DNA from: Neoluteolibacter marinus
Lineage (GTDB): Bacteria; Verrucomicrobiota; Verrucomicrobiia; Verrucomicrobiales; Akkermansiaceae
DNA: 64,000 nucleotides
Direction: 5' to 3'
Assembly: GCF_014904755.1 (NCBI RefSeq)
Contig: NZ_JACZFQ010000048.1
Location: 1-64,000, forward strand
Program-made: the position numbers and the translations under genes
Notes under the pieces: generated by a model
Databases searched by the model: none
Told to the model about the DNA's origin: nothing
What the model saw: the letters and a program-made list of their open reading frames with translations, nothing else
Shown: positions 1 through 8,597 of the stretch, piece after piece
Layout: each line of letters starts with the position of its first letter
How positions within the stretch are numbered: the stretch's first letter is position 1

Positions 1-2477
1 CCGTCGACCGGCAGCGCGAAGTGCTTGATGAACACCGTCCCCGCCGGGTAGCTCCAGCCGTCGTCCGGCCGGAAGCCGATCTTTTCCGCCGCGCTGTCGT
101 GGACGCCGTCGTTGGGCAGCGCGATCCAGCGCTGCTTGACCGCCGCGTCCGACCACAGCGGGGCGTTGACGTCATACGGGAAGACCCCCGCCGCCGGCGT
201 CAGGGTGGCGAGGTCGCTGAAGGCGCCGGTCTGGGACAGCAAGCCGGGCGGATCCCCCGCCACCACCACCGGGTCCCAGGCCTGCCCGGCGTAGAGGAAT
301 TCCGTCACCGGCAGCGCGACGTTGGCGATCCGCACTTCGTCGAACAGCGCGTCCTTCACTCGGTCGGCGGGGCTGCTGTCGAACATCCCCCTGCCGAGGC
401 TCCAGCGTCCGGGTTGCAGGTTGCCGGCGTAGCCACTGCCCTGGCCGAGCTGGACGTAACTGCCGTTCTCGAAGGAGTAGACGGTCACCGTGCCGGCCGT
501 CGCGTCGCCGACGATCGCCAGATGATACCACTGGTCCGCGACGAAGTCGTTGCGGTCCATCACTTCGATCGCCACCGACGACCACTGCCCGGTCAGCGGA
601 TCCGCGCTCCGGACATTGAGGTAGAGATCCCCGTCCTGGAGTGTCACCTGGGTGTCTTCCTGGTTGTTGTTGCGGCCCCACCGCAGCAGCCGGAACGGCT
701 GCATCGGCGCCCCGTTCCCGGTGTTGGTCGGGGCGGTGCCGGTGGTGCCGTCGAGACCGAGGAAACACTGGTAGCTCGCCGTTCCGAGCGAGTCCGCGGC
801 CGGCTTGAAGCTCAGTTCCACCGTGAAATCATCGAGCCCGCCGAACTTGTGTTCCATGGTGAGATCCCCGGCGACGTTCCCCGGCCGGCCATCGGCGTCA
901 CCGCTGCCGATGCAACGGACCCCGGCGAGGTTTTCCTCCTGCCCTGCCGGCACCATCCCGTTGGCGGAGGTGAAGCCCACGTTGCCGCTTTCGTTGAGCT
1001 CGTTGTCCCACGCCTGCAGCGCGACGCCGCCGAGGATCGAGTCGCCGGTGCGGTTGCCGGGGTTGTCGGAAACGTAGCCGCTGGTGTTTTCCGCCGCCTG
1101 GTCCTCGAACCGGTACCACACCGGGTTGTCCGAAGGCGGCGCGGCCGCCGCGAGCTTGAAGAAGCGGCCGCGGGTGCCGGTGCCGTTGATCTTGATGAAA
1201 ACCGGCTCGCCGTCGCGGTCGCGGCCGATCGTCGAGGTGCCGCTGTAGACGCTGCCGCTCGGCATGTCGGCGAGGATCGCGTTGGTCGCGGTCACGCCGT
1301 CCAGCTCATGCGCGCGGATGTGCCCGCTGACATTGTCGACGCTGATGAATTTTCCGGTCAGCTCCGGATTGGCGACGCCCCGGTAGACGAAGCCGCCGAC
1401 CACGCAGCCGTCGATGCCGTGCGCCACGTCCCAAACCGGCTCGGTGAGGGTGCCGTGGATCACCGTGGGAATCACCGGCGGCTGCGGGCCGGTCGGGCGT
1501 GCGATCGCCCCTTCGCGAAAGGGCCAGCCGTAGTTGCCGCCGGGAACGAGGATGTCGACCTCCTCGCGGCTGTCCTGGCCGACGTCGCCGATCCAGGTCC
1601 GCCCGCTTTCGGCGTCGTATGCGAAGCGATACGGATTCCGCAGCCCGATCGCATAAAACTCCTCGAGGTGAGCCCCGCCGGCATCGACGAAGGGATTGTT
1701 GTCGGGGATCGAGTAGTTCGCGGTGAAGCTGTCCGGCCAGCCTGCCGGCATCGCCAGTTGTTGCGGCTGGCGGCGGATCGGGTGGCTGCCCGGCCCGTTG
1801 TCGACGTCGATGCGGAGGATCCCGGAAAAGAGCCGCTCGTCGATTTTCTGGCCGTCCTCGTAGACGTCGTTCGCGCCGCCTTCGTCGCCGATCCCGACGT
1901 AGAGGTAGCCGTCGGGCCCGAACATCATGCAGCCGCTGTCGTGCCACTGCTGGCGATCGTACTGCTGGATCAGGATGAGCTCGCTGGCCGGGTCCGCGGC
2001 CCGGGTGCCGTCGGGGACATTGAACCGCGAAAGCCGCCAGTATGCCTCCGAGCCGTTGCCGCCGGACGGCTTCCACTTGTAGGTGATGTAGACGTAGCCG
2101 CGGTTGGGCGACCCGGCCTGGCCGAACTCCGGGTGGAACTCCAGCCAGGTCATGCCGCAGTCGCTCGACGTGAAGGTGCTGCCGCGCCAGTCGAGGAAGG
2201 TGGTCGTGGCGGTGGCCGCCGGGTGGTCGTCGAAGAGGAAGATCCGGCCCTCCTTGGCCACGCACAGCAGCTTGTTGGTGCCCGGATAAGGCACCAGGTG
2301 CATCGGCAGGTTGATGTTGATCCCGGTGTAGGTCTCCTCGATCGACCACTCGCTGGCGGCATCGGACGCCGTCGCGGGAAAGCGCCCGTTGAGGAACGGA
2401 CCGATCGCTTCCGGCGCGTCGAGGCCGGGCTGGGCGAACAGCGGCACGACGAGGGAAATCGACACGAGCGCTCGCAT
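1..2477 (-). CDS. Sorbosone-dehydrogenase-like propeller + LamG + HNE_2200-type C-terminal region (3' truncated by window edge)
   Basis: The minus strand is open from this ATG to the left edge, so the stop lies outside the window. The N-terminus MRALVSISLVVPLFAQ is a short signal peptide; an in-frame ATG 45 bases upstream (2522) would add 15 residues and cannot be excluded. Residues about 30-420 read as a glucose/sorbosone dehydrogenase beta-propeller (HDSGCMMFGPDG, GDEGG, GLRNPYRFAYD, GNYGWPF). Residues about 440-720 resemble a LamG/concanavalin-like fold (DDFTVELSFKP, WYHLAIVGDA). The remaining part (FPYDVNAPLWSD, WSYPAGTVFIKHF) matches the start of the cytochrome-bearing region seen complete in the protein at 46511-49252, so heme motifs are expected beyond the edge. 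Likely role: periplasmic or secreted oxidation of a sugar or polyol, donating electrons to cytochrome c. The family is clear; the substrate is unknown. A long opposite-strand frame here is a codon-bias shadow. Confidence 0.8.
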   Translation of the reverse strand, partial: MRALVSISLVVPLFAQPGLDAPEAIGPFLNGRFPATASDAASEWSIEETYTGININLPMHLVPYPGTNKLLCVAKEGRIFLFDDHPAATATTTFLDWRGSTFTSSDCGMTWLEFHPEFGQAGSPNRGYVYITYKWKPSGGNGSEAYWRLSRFNVPDGTRAADPASELILIQQYDRQQWHDSGCMMFGPDGYLYVGIGDEGGANDVYEDGQKIDERLFSGILRIDVDNGPGSHPIRRQPQQLAMPAGWPDSFTANYSIPDNNPFVDAGGAHLEEFYAIGLRNPYRFAYDAESGRTWIGDVGQDSREEVDILVPGGNYGWPFREGAIARPTGPQPPVIPTVIHGTLTEPVWDVAHGIDGCVVGGFVYRGVANPELTGKFISVDNVSGHIRAHELDGVTATNAILADMPSGSVYSGTSTIGRDRDGEPVFIKINGTGTRGRFFKLAAAAPPSDNPVWYRFEDQAAENTSGYVSDNPGNRTGDSILGGVALQAWDNELNESGNVGFTSANGMVPAGQEENLAGVRCIGSGDADGRPGNVAGDLTMEHKFGGLDDFTVELSFKPAADSLGTASYQCFLGLDGTTGTAPTNTGNGAPMQPFRLLRWGRNNNQEDTQVTLQDGDLYLNVRSADPLTGQWSSVAIEVMDRNDFVADQWYHLAIVGDATAGTVTVYSFENGSYVQLGQGSGYAGNLQPGRWSLGRGMFDSSPADRVKDALFDEVRIANVALPVTEFLYAGQAWDPVVVAGDPPGLLSQTGAFSDLATLTPAAGVFPYDVNAPLWSDAAVKQRWIALPNDGVHDSAAEKIGFRPDDGWSYPAGTVFIKHFALPVD

Positions 2478-2690
2478 CCAAAGGCGGCGGCACGCGCACG
2501 CCGGTTCGTGAATCGGGACCATGGGTTTTACTGGCGAAACTCGCTTGGAAAATACCCATGACACCCGGCGAAGCGAATCCCAAGTTTGTCGCCGCCACGC
2601 CGCGCCCCTCGCGGCCAGCCGCCGCGGATCGCCGGCCAAGGCAGCCATCCGGAGTTGCCCTCCCCGAAGGCCGCCGCCTAGGCTCCGCCC

Positions 2691-3257
2691 GTGTCCGGCA
2701 AAAACATCGTCTACTTCGACCTCGAAACGCAACGCAGCTTCGGCGATGTCGGAGGCTCCGCCCACAAGGACAAGATGGGCATTTCCGTCGCCGTCACCTA
2801 CAGCACCGCCCGCGGCGGCTACCGGATCTACGGCGAGAGCGACGTCAACGAGCTGGTCGACGAGCTGGTCCGCGCCGACCTGGTGGTCGGTTGGAACCAC
2901 GTCGAGTTCGACTACCCGGTGCTGCAGGGCTACACGATCTACGACCTGCCGGCGCAGACGGTGAACCTCGACATGATGCTCGACCTGCAGGAGCACCTCG
3001 GTTTCCGGCTGAAGCTCGATGCCGCCGCGTCGGCGTCCCTCGGCACCGGCAAGTCGGCCGACGGCCTGGACGCCCTGCGCTGGTGGCAGGAATACAAGAA
3101 GACCGGCGACAAGGCCCCGCTGATGAGGATCGCCGAGTACTGCTCCTTCGACGTGAAGGTCACCAAGTGCGTCCACGAGTACGGCGTGGAGCACGGTCAC
3201 ATCAAGTACCACGACCGCGGCGGGCAGATGCAGGAAGTCGCGGTTGGCTGGGCTTGA
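2691..3257 (+). CDS. RNase H-like (YprB-type) 3'-5' exonuclease domain protein
   Basis: This 188-residue protein starts with GTG (MSGKNIVYFDLETQ). The first strand carries the DEDD-type acidic pair D10 and E12 (FDLET). A second acidic position lies in VGWNHVEFDYPVL and a late one in CSFDVKVT, the arrangement of DEDD exonucleases with an RNase H fold, as in the YprB family often annotated as ribonuclease H-like. It is a single-domain protein without helicase or zinc elements. The expected role is metal-dependent 3'-5' nucleolytic activity in the cytoplasm, but the substrate cannot be told. It is transcribed alone, divergent from the sugar-dehydrogenase gene and convergent with the next gene across a shared terminator. 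No convincing Shine-Dalgarno precedes the GTG, so the start rests on codon bias and on the position of the first strand. Confidence 0.7.
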   Translation: MSGKNIVYFDLETQRSFGDVGGSAHKDKMGISVAVTYSTARGGYRIYGESDVNELVDELVRADLVVGWNHVEFDYPVLQGYTIYDLPAQTVNLDMMLDLQEHLGFRLKLDAAASASLGTGKSADGLDALRWWQEYKKTGDKAPLMRIAEYCSFDVKVTKCVHEYGVEHGHIKYHDRGGQMQEVAVGWA

Positions 3258-3262
3258 AACCC

Positions 3263-3294
3263 AAAAGGCCCCGGCCGTGTCACCGGCCGGGACC
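3263..3294 (-). terminator. Rho-independent terminator of the 3326-6421 gene
   Basis: On the minus strand an 11-bp stem (arms 3284-3294 and 3267-3277, with one G-U pair) and a 6-nt loop are followed by TTTT (3263-3266). It lies between convergent genes and follows the leftward gene's stop. The stem could also act on the rightward transcript, but the plus side has no T-run. Confidence 0.7.
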
Positions 3295-3325
3295 TCCACT
3301 TGGTCAACCCGTAGTCACCTGGAAA

Positions 3326-6300
3326 TCAGGACTCGTCCAGCTTGAGCCGGACGAAGAATTTGCCGTCGGGCGCGAGGCTGCGGGGCAGGGTCACCACCAC
3401 CGTCGGCGTGCCGTCGGTGTCGTCCGGCCCGGCGGCGATCGTCACGCCGTTCACCCCGTCCTGCGCCGTGGTCCAGCCGGCGAGAGACGATCCGTATTCC
3501 GCGGTCACCCCGCTGCCGGCAGCGGCCGCGGTCTGGCGGAAGGTGAAGACGAGATCGTCGTTGGTCAGGGTCGCGGACGGCAGCTTGTCGGCATCGTTGG
3601 TGCCGGTCGGCTCGCCGCCGACCACGAACTCAATGCCGTTGGCCAAGCCGTCGCCATCGGCGTCGAAGTCGATCCCGTCCTCGCCGGGCGCGAATCCCTG
3701 GACGGCCGCCCAGCTTTCGTAGGGGGTCGCCACACCGGCGGTGTAGACCAGTTCGATGTCGTTGCCGTTGGCCTGCACGCTCCAGTCGCCGTAGGCACCG
3801 GCCGCAGTCTTGAACGCGCTGTCATCGATGGTGAAGTCCGCGGGATCGAAACCGCTGAGCACGCCGGCTTCCACGATGGTGAAGGTCCGGGCGGTTTCGC
3901 TGAAGTCGAGCAGCTCGCTGGCGGCAATGCTGATCACCACCGGGTTGCCGGCGGTATCGGCGGTGCCGAAGGTGCCCGCGACGATCAGGTCGTAGTCGTA
4001 GCCCGCCTCGGCGGCGGCGTCCCACGAGCTGACTTCCCAGGCGTAGGTGGAACCGCCATAGAAGGTCAGCGAGTCCTCGAAGGTCAGCGCCCCGGCGGAT
4101 GATCCGGGTGCGACGGTGCCGTCGATTTCGATGTCGCCGACCGCGGAGCCGTTGCCTTGCAGGGTCTGCTCGCCGATGACCACCCAGGGGAAGCCGATCG
4201 GAGTCACGTCGAGCGTGGCGCCTTCCCAAACATTGATCGCCGGGCTGGCCAGGTCGCCGAAGCCGCCGAGAAGCAACGCTCCTTCCTCCACCGTGGTCGT
4301 GCCGGTGTAGGTGTTGGCGGCATTGATCTCCAGCGCGCCGGGGCCCTGCTTGACGAGGCCCATGGTCCCGACGATCTCGCCGCCGATGACCGCATCCACG
4401 GCGAGAGGGCCGTCTTCCACGTAGAACCCGGCGTCCTTGAGCACCGTGTTGATGGACGCGTTCCAGGTCGAAACCGTCGGCGAGGAGTAGACATAGACGG
4501 AGAAATTGTCGTCCGTCCGGGTCTGGGCCGCGCCCTGGACCGTCGCGCCGGTCATGTCGACCAGGTCGAGGTAGTTCTCCTGATCGACCTGATAGGTCGA
4601 GCCCTCCTCAAGGATGAGGTCTGGCACGTTCGCGTAATAGCCGCCGAGCGCGTGGTAGGCACCTGCCGGCTGGAGCAAGGTGGCGCCGCCCTGGACGACG
4701 ATCTGGTCCAGCCCGATCGCCTGGTTGAAGCCGCCGCCCGCCATGGCGAGGGTTCCGGCCGCCACCTCGACGGAGCCTTCGAAGGTCCCGCCGCCGTAGC
4801 CGGCGAAGCGCAGGGTGCCGTCACCGGTCTTGACCAGCGTGTTGCCGCCCTTGAAGCCGCTCGCATTGAACGAAAACGTCTCTTCGGCCGCGACATCGAT
4901 GGTGCCACCGCCGGCCCCGATCACCGGGGCCCGGCCGGTTCCGAACGAGGCGGACGCCGCGAGGGTGCCGCCGTCGATCAGGACCGCGCCGCCATTCGCG
5001 CCGAGCGAACCTGCCTGGTCGGCGACCAGGGTGCCGCCGAGGATGCTGAGCGCCCCGGAGAAGGTGTTCACCGTTTGCAAGGCGACGCTGCCGGCTCCGG
5101 TCTTGGTCACCGTGGTTTCCCCGCCGATTGCGCCGGCCCCGGACACCACAAAGTTCGTGCCGGTGTTGTCAAACTCCACCGAAAGCGGGGCCACGGCCAC
5201 CCCGAGATCCACGGTGGCGTCGGAGGTGCCGGCAAGATCGCCGAACTTCACCACGTCGAGGTCCTGGTAGGCGGTGGCGGTGCCGGCGGTTTCCAGTTTC
5301 CAGTTATCGGTCGCCAGGTCCCAGACGTTGTCGGTCGCGCCGGTCCAAAGCACCGGCTCCGGGCCCTCGTAAACGAGGTCCACGGAGGACTCGGCGACAT
5401 TGTCAACCAGCTGGATCGAGTAGCGGGTGTTGGGGATCGGGTTCAGCTGGAGGCCCGCAAATCCGGCACCGCCGAAGGTCCCCGAATAGCGGAACAAGGC
5501 GCAGGTGGTGCTGGTCAGGCCCGGCCGCGGGAGGATCTCGAGATAGTGCGTGTCCCCGGGGCTGCCGAGGGTCAGGCCATCGACGTCGGTGACCGTCATT
5601 TCATCCAGCTCCGGCCGGAAGGTGGAGGTCAGCGAGTCGCCCAGCGCCACGGCGGGCAGATTGTTGATGCCCGGCTTGTTGACGAACGACGGCGCGGTGA
5701 ACGCGGCCTCCTCGATGACGATGGCCACCAGCGAACCGCGGCTGCCGTTGTTCGTTTGCCCTTGGATCGTCAGGTTGGCGCCGCTCAGGCCTTCCATTTT
5801 CCAATAGTTGCCGGTCGTCACCCCGGGCTCGATCTGCACCCAGGCTTCCCCCGAGGCCCCCCAGTTGCCGAAAGCCGTGGCCGTGGCCGGCGATGCGCCA
5901 CCGTAGGCCCAGGTCCCGTTGACGTTGAAATCCAACGAGGTGTAAGTGTCGCCGGCACCGCTGCCGACAATCCCATAGACGTTGTATGAGGCGTAGGGGA
6001 TGTCTTCCACCGTCACCTGGACCCCGCTGCCGCCATCGTCGAGATAGCCGACGACCAGCCGCGCCTCTTCGGATCCGGTGCCCGAACCATTCCACCAGGT
6101 CCCGGACGAGTTCCAGGTGATCGAGGCCGAGGTCGGCGTGCCGCTGTCATCGACCAGATTGGCCTCGCTGCCCGAGCCGAGACTGCCGCTGTCGCGCACG
6201 TTCGAGTCGTTCCACCTCGAGGTCGCCGTGGGCCCTTTCGGCGTGGTGGTGTCGAGCTGCTGGTTTCCCGGGTTCTCGGAAAAGTTGTAGGCGATGACGT

Positions 6301-6421
6301 CGGACCAGGCCGCTCCCGGCGCCCCGACCATCAGCGCCGTGGCGGCCCATGCCGAGGCATGGTGACTCCGCGCCGAAACACGGAATCTTTGTCTATTGGA
6401 TCTTTTTTTAGAACGTTTCAT
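3326..6421 (-). CDS. Secreted autotransporter-associated beta-strand repeat (PATR) protein 1
   Basis: A large secreted structural or adhesin-like protein of 1031 residues from the chosen ATG (MKRSKKRSNRQ, basic n-region then AWAATALMVGAPGAAWS, a plausible signal peptide). In-frame ATGs at 6439 and 6481 would give longer, less signal-like N-termini. Residues about 40-280 form a beta-rich region (YNFSENPGN). The middle holds PATR units (VTKTGAGSVALQTVNTFSG, LVKQGPGALEINAANTYTG), expected to form a right-handed beta-helix. The last ~130 residues hold an acidic DFDADGDGLANGIEF segment, then a beta-rich tail ending FFVRLKL. No outer-membrane barrel follows, so it is not a classical type V autotransporter. 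It is divergent from the halogenase homologue at 6597 across 175 bp. Its partner and ligand are unknown. Confidence 0.8.
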   Translation of the reverse strand: MKRSKKRSNRQRFRVSARSHHASAWAATALMVGAPGAAWSDVIAYNFSENPGNQQLDTTTPKGPTATSRWNDSNVRDSGSLGSGSEANLVDDSGTPTSASITWNSSGTWWNGSGTGSEEARLVVGYLDDGGSGVQVTVEDIPYASYNVYGIVGSGAGDTYTSLDFNVNGTWAYGGASPATATAFGNWGASGEAWVQIEPGVTTGNYWKMEGLSGANLTIQGQTNNGSRGSLVAIVIEEAAFTAPSFVNKPGINNLPAVALGDSLTSTFRPELDEMTVTDVDGLTLGSPGDTHYLEILPRPGLTSTTCALFRYSGTFGGAGFAGLQLNPIPNTRYSIQLVDNVAESSVDLVYEGPEPVLWTGATDNVWDLATDNWKLETAGTATAYQDLDVVKFGDLAGTSDATVDLGVAVAPLSVEFDNTGTNFVVSGAGAIGGETTVTKTGAGSVALQTVNTFSGALSILGGTLVADQAGSLGANGGAVLIDGGTLAASASFGTGRAPVIGAGGGTIDVAAEETFSFNASGFKGGNTLVKTGDGTLRFAGYGGGTFEGSVEVAAGTLAMAGGGFNQAIGLDQIVVQGGATLLQPAGAYHALGGYYANVPDLILEEGSTYQVDQENYLDLVDMTGATVQGAAQTRTDDNFSVYVYSSPTVSTWNASINTVLKDAGFYVEDGPLAVDAVIGGEIVGTMGLVKQGPGALEINAANTYTGTTTVEEGALLLGGFGDLASPAINVWEGATLDVTPIGFPWVVIGEQTLQGNGSAVGDIEIDGTVAPGSSAGALTFEDSLTFYGGSTYAWEVSSWDAAAEAGYDYDLIVAGTFGTADTAGNPVVISIAASELLDFSETARTFTIVEAGVLSGFDPADFTIDDSAFKTAAGAYGDWSVQANGNDIELVYTAGVATPYESWAAVQGFAPGEDGIDFDADGDGLANGIEFVVGGEPTGTNDADKLPSATLTNDDLVFTFRQTAAAAGSGVTAEYGSSLAGWTTAQDGVNGVTIAAGPDDTDGTPTVVVTLPRSLAPDGKFFVRLKLDES

Positions 6422-6596
6422 GATTCTGGGAGACGTCATACGATGCAAGCCCCGGGCCATTGGATAGCCGAAAGTGGCCATTTTGTTGATTTATTCACAA
6501 AATCCGCGTTTTCCTGCGCATTTGTCATGTAATATACCTGAAAGTCACAATTGACTGAGCATTATCGTCTTTAACTCAACGATTTGCTGCGCTTCA
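6422..6596. promoter_or_regulatory. Divergent promoter region between PATR protein 1 and halogenase homologue 1
   Basis: A 175-bp AT-richer interval between divergent starts should hold both promoters. A loose dyad CAAAA-tccgcg-TTTTc lies at 6498-6513. It resembles the better operator-like repeats upstream of PATR protein 3 but has extra central bases. I cannot place -35/-10 boxes confidently. Confidence 0.4.
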
Positions 6597-8117
6597 ATGC
6601 CATCCATGCAGGTGAGAACGGTGGTGGTGCTGGGTGCGGGTAGCTCCGGACTCTTGGCAGCCCTCACCTTGAAACGGCGAATCCCGGCCCTGGACGTGGA
6701 GGTCATCCATTCGTCGAAACTGGGCATCATCGGCGTCGGCGAGGGCACCACGCCGTATGTGCCCAGCCACCTACACAGCTACCTCGGGCTGAGCGAAGCC
6801 GAAGTTTTCCGGGCGATCGAACCGGTCTACAAGCTGGGCATCCGCTTCACCTGGGGCCGGCGGCCGCACTTCGACTACACCTTCTCCGGCCAACAGTACG
6901 ACTGGCGCTGGCCGGACCTGCCGCGGAACAACGGCTTTTACACCGACGAAGACACTTCCGCGATCGACCTGTCATCCGCGTTGATGGAGTCGGGCCACGC
7001 CCTGCCGCGACGTTCCGACGGCTTGCCCGACGTCCCGCCGCCGGGCCGGATGCTCGCTTGGCACCTGGAAAACCGGCGCTTTGTCGGTTGGCTGGAAACG
7101 GCGTGCCGCAAGCAAGGGGTCCGCTTCACGGACACGGAAATGACGGCCGCCTCGCGCGATGGTGCGGGAGGGGTGGCCGGGATCCAGCTTGCCGACGGCA
7201 GTTCACGCCAGGCGGATCTTTTCATCGATTCCTCGGGCTTCGGCTCCCGGCTGTTGGGGAAGGAATTGGAAGAACCCTTCGACGACTATTCGAACGCCCT
7301 GTTCTGCGATCGTGCGATCGCCGGCGGTTGGGACCGGGGCGAGGAACCGATTTTGCCCTACACCCTGTCCGAGACCATGAAGTCGGGCTGGTGCTGGCAG
7401 ATCGACCACCCGGACCGGCTTCATCGCGGCTACGTCTTCTCCAGCGACCACCTGAGCGACGAGCAGGCCGCCGACGAGTTCGCCGTCGTGGCACCGCAAG
7501 CGAAGGACCCGCGGGTCATCCGTTTCCGCTCCGGCCGTTACCAGCGGGCCTGGGTCGGCAATGTGGTAGCCATTGGCAACGCCGCGGGCTTTGTCGAACC
7601 GCTCGAGGCGACCGCCCTGATGGTGATCTGCCTGCAGTGCCGCTGGCTCGCCGACGGCCTGGTGGACGGCCTGTTGGCGCCGAATCCGACCATGCGCGAC
7701 CTCTTCAACCGCCTGCACCGCCAGACTTGGGACGATATCCGCGACTTCCTGGCCCTGCACTACAAGTTCAACCGCCGGATCGACACGCCGTTCTGGCGGC
7801 GCTGCCACGAGGAGACCCCGCTCGGCCAGCTCGAGGAGTTGGTGGCCTTTTATCAGGAGAACGGACCATCCAGCCTCGGCCGCGGCCTCTTGGCGGGCGC
7901 CACCAGCGCCTTCGGGCTCGAGGGCTACCTGTCGCTGCTTTGCGGACTTGGGGTGCCGCACCAGAAGCCGCACCACCCGGCGTCCAAGGAAATCGGGATC
8001 TGGGAGGCCAAGCGGAATCACTTCCGCAAGATCGCCGCGGACGGGATGCCGATGCGGGAAGCCATCGGTGAACTCCGCAAGGAGCACACCTGGAAGCGAT
8101 TGCGGGGAACCCGCTGA
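6597..8117 (+). CDS. FAD-dependent tryptophan-halogenase family protein 1
   Basis: A 506-residue flavoprotein of the tryptophan halogenase family, which uses FADH2, O2 and chloride or bromide to halogenate electron-rich substrates through hypohalous acid. Visible: the FAD dinucleotide fold GAGSSG (13-18), GVGEGTTP (47-54), K79 in YKLGIRF at the position of the catalytic lysine of PrnA, the W265-C-W-Q-I269 version of the WxWxIP signature, and EPLEATA, whose E337 aligns with the catalytic glutamate (PrnA Glu346). The chloride-site glycine of the usual ESTG is alanine here and the proline of WxWxIP is aspartate, so activity or substrate may differ from PrnA or RebH. It is cytoplasmic, with no signal peptide. 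No flavin reductase or biosynthetic cluster is adjacent. An alternative start is the ATG at 6606. Confidence 0.8.
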   Translation: MPSMQVRTVVVLGAGSSGLLAALTLKRRIPALDVEVIHSSKLGIIGVGEGTTPYVPSHLHSYLGLSEAEVFRAIEPVYKLGIRFTWGRRPHFDYTFSGQQYDWRWPDLPRNNGFYTDEDTSAIDLSSALMESGHALPRRSDGLPDVPPPGRMLAWHLENRRFVGWLETACRKQGVRFTDTEMTAASRDGAGGVAGIQLADGSSRQADLFIDSSGFGSRLLGKELEEPFDDYSNALFCDRAIAGGWDRGEEPILPYTLSETMKSGWCWQIDHPDRLHRGYVFSSDHLSDEQAADEFAVVAPQAKDPRVIRFRSGRYQRAWVGNVVAIGNAAGFVEPLEATALMVICLQCRWLADGLVDGLLAPNPTMRDLFNRLHRQTWDDIRDFLALHYKFNRRIDTPFWRRCHEETPLGQLEELVAFYQENGPSSLGRGLLAGATSAFGLEGYLSLLCGLGVPHQKPHHPASKEIGIWEAKRNHFRKIAADGMPMREAIGELRKEHTWKRLRGTR

Positions 8118-8137
8118 AACCGGGCGATCCGGCCGGC

Positions 8138-8245
8138 TCAGACCACGCCGATCATTCCCAGCACGCCCCAGACGGCGGTCGCGAAGAAACCGATCAGCAG
8201 GACGAGGAAGATCTTCACGCAGACATCGATCGCTTTGTGGCTCAT
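8138..8245 (-). CDS. Small single-pass membrane protein (35 aa)
   Basis: A short minus-strand frame beginning MSHKAIDVCVKIF and continuing as one hydrophobic helix of about 23 residues. It is followed directly by the stop, 20 bp from the convergent halogenase stop. A longer in-frame extension to 8428 exists, but its upstream part is Arg/Pro-rich and looks non-coding, so the inner ATG is preferred. A charged, amphipathic N-terminus plus one transmembrane helix fits a small inner-membrane peptide. I do not recognise the family, and no Shine-Dalgarno is evident; being this short it could be spurious. Confidence 0.45.
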   Translation of the reverse strand: MSHKAIDVCVKIFLVLLIGFFATAVWGVLGMIGVV

Positions 8246-8597
8246 GGCGCGGCGCTTGTAGGGCCGGGATCGCGGGCTGCCAAGGGTGAAAACCACGACC
8301 TCGGGCGTCCTTCGGGCTCCATGAAATCGGAACCGACACCAGCACCGCGCTGTCACGCCGCCGTGGACCCTCTCCATGGCCGCTGCAGGCGGCAAAAATG
8401 ATGTCAACGAGCGATCACCGGCCTTCAATAAATCATTGGAGAATTAGTTTGGCAGGGTGCAAAGCCCTACTAGATTGGCGGAACCCTTGAAAAAACCCGT
8501 TTAGCTAAACGCATTTTGTCGAACGTTTCTTTTCAACTGCGTCTGACGCGAATCCGTTCCTAGCGACGGGTTGTCCCGAGACCCATTGACGACCCAG
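8246..8597. promoter_or_regulatory. Intergenic leader of PATR protein 2 with a 14-bp palindrome
   Basis: About 350 bp without a convincing gene, visibly more AT-rich than its flanks from about 8410. A perfect palindrome CGTTTAGCTAAACG lies at 8498-8511, roughly 90 bp before the start at 8598, a sensible place for an operator. No structured RNA family is recognised. Promoter boxes cannot be assigned with confidence. Confidence 0.45.
8498..8511. promoter_or_regulatory. Perfect 14-bp palindrome, operator candidate
   Basis: CGTTTAGCTAAACG equals its own reverse complement and lies in the AT-rich leader of the PATR protein 2 gene. Its size and symmetry fit a dimeric repressor or activator site. 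The cognate regulator is unknown. Confidence 0.4.

Noticed and set aside
21-2561. Long plus-strand frame opposite the sugar-dehydrogenase gene
   Set aside because: Arg/Val/Ala-rich translation with no domain, while the minus strand reads as a clear propeller with signal peptide; it is a GC-bias shadow.
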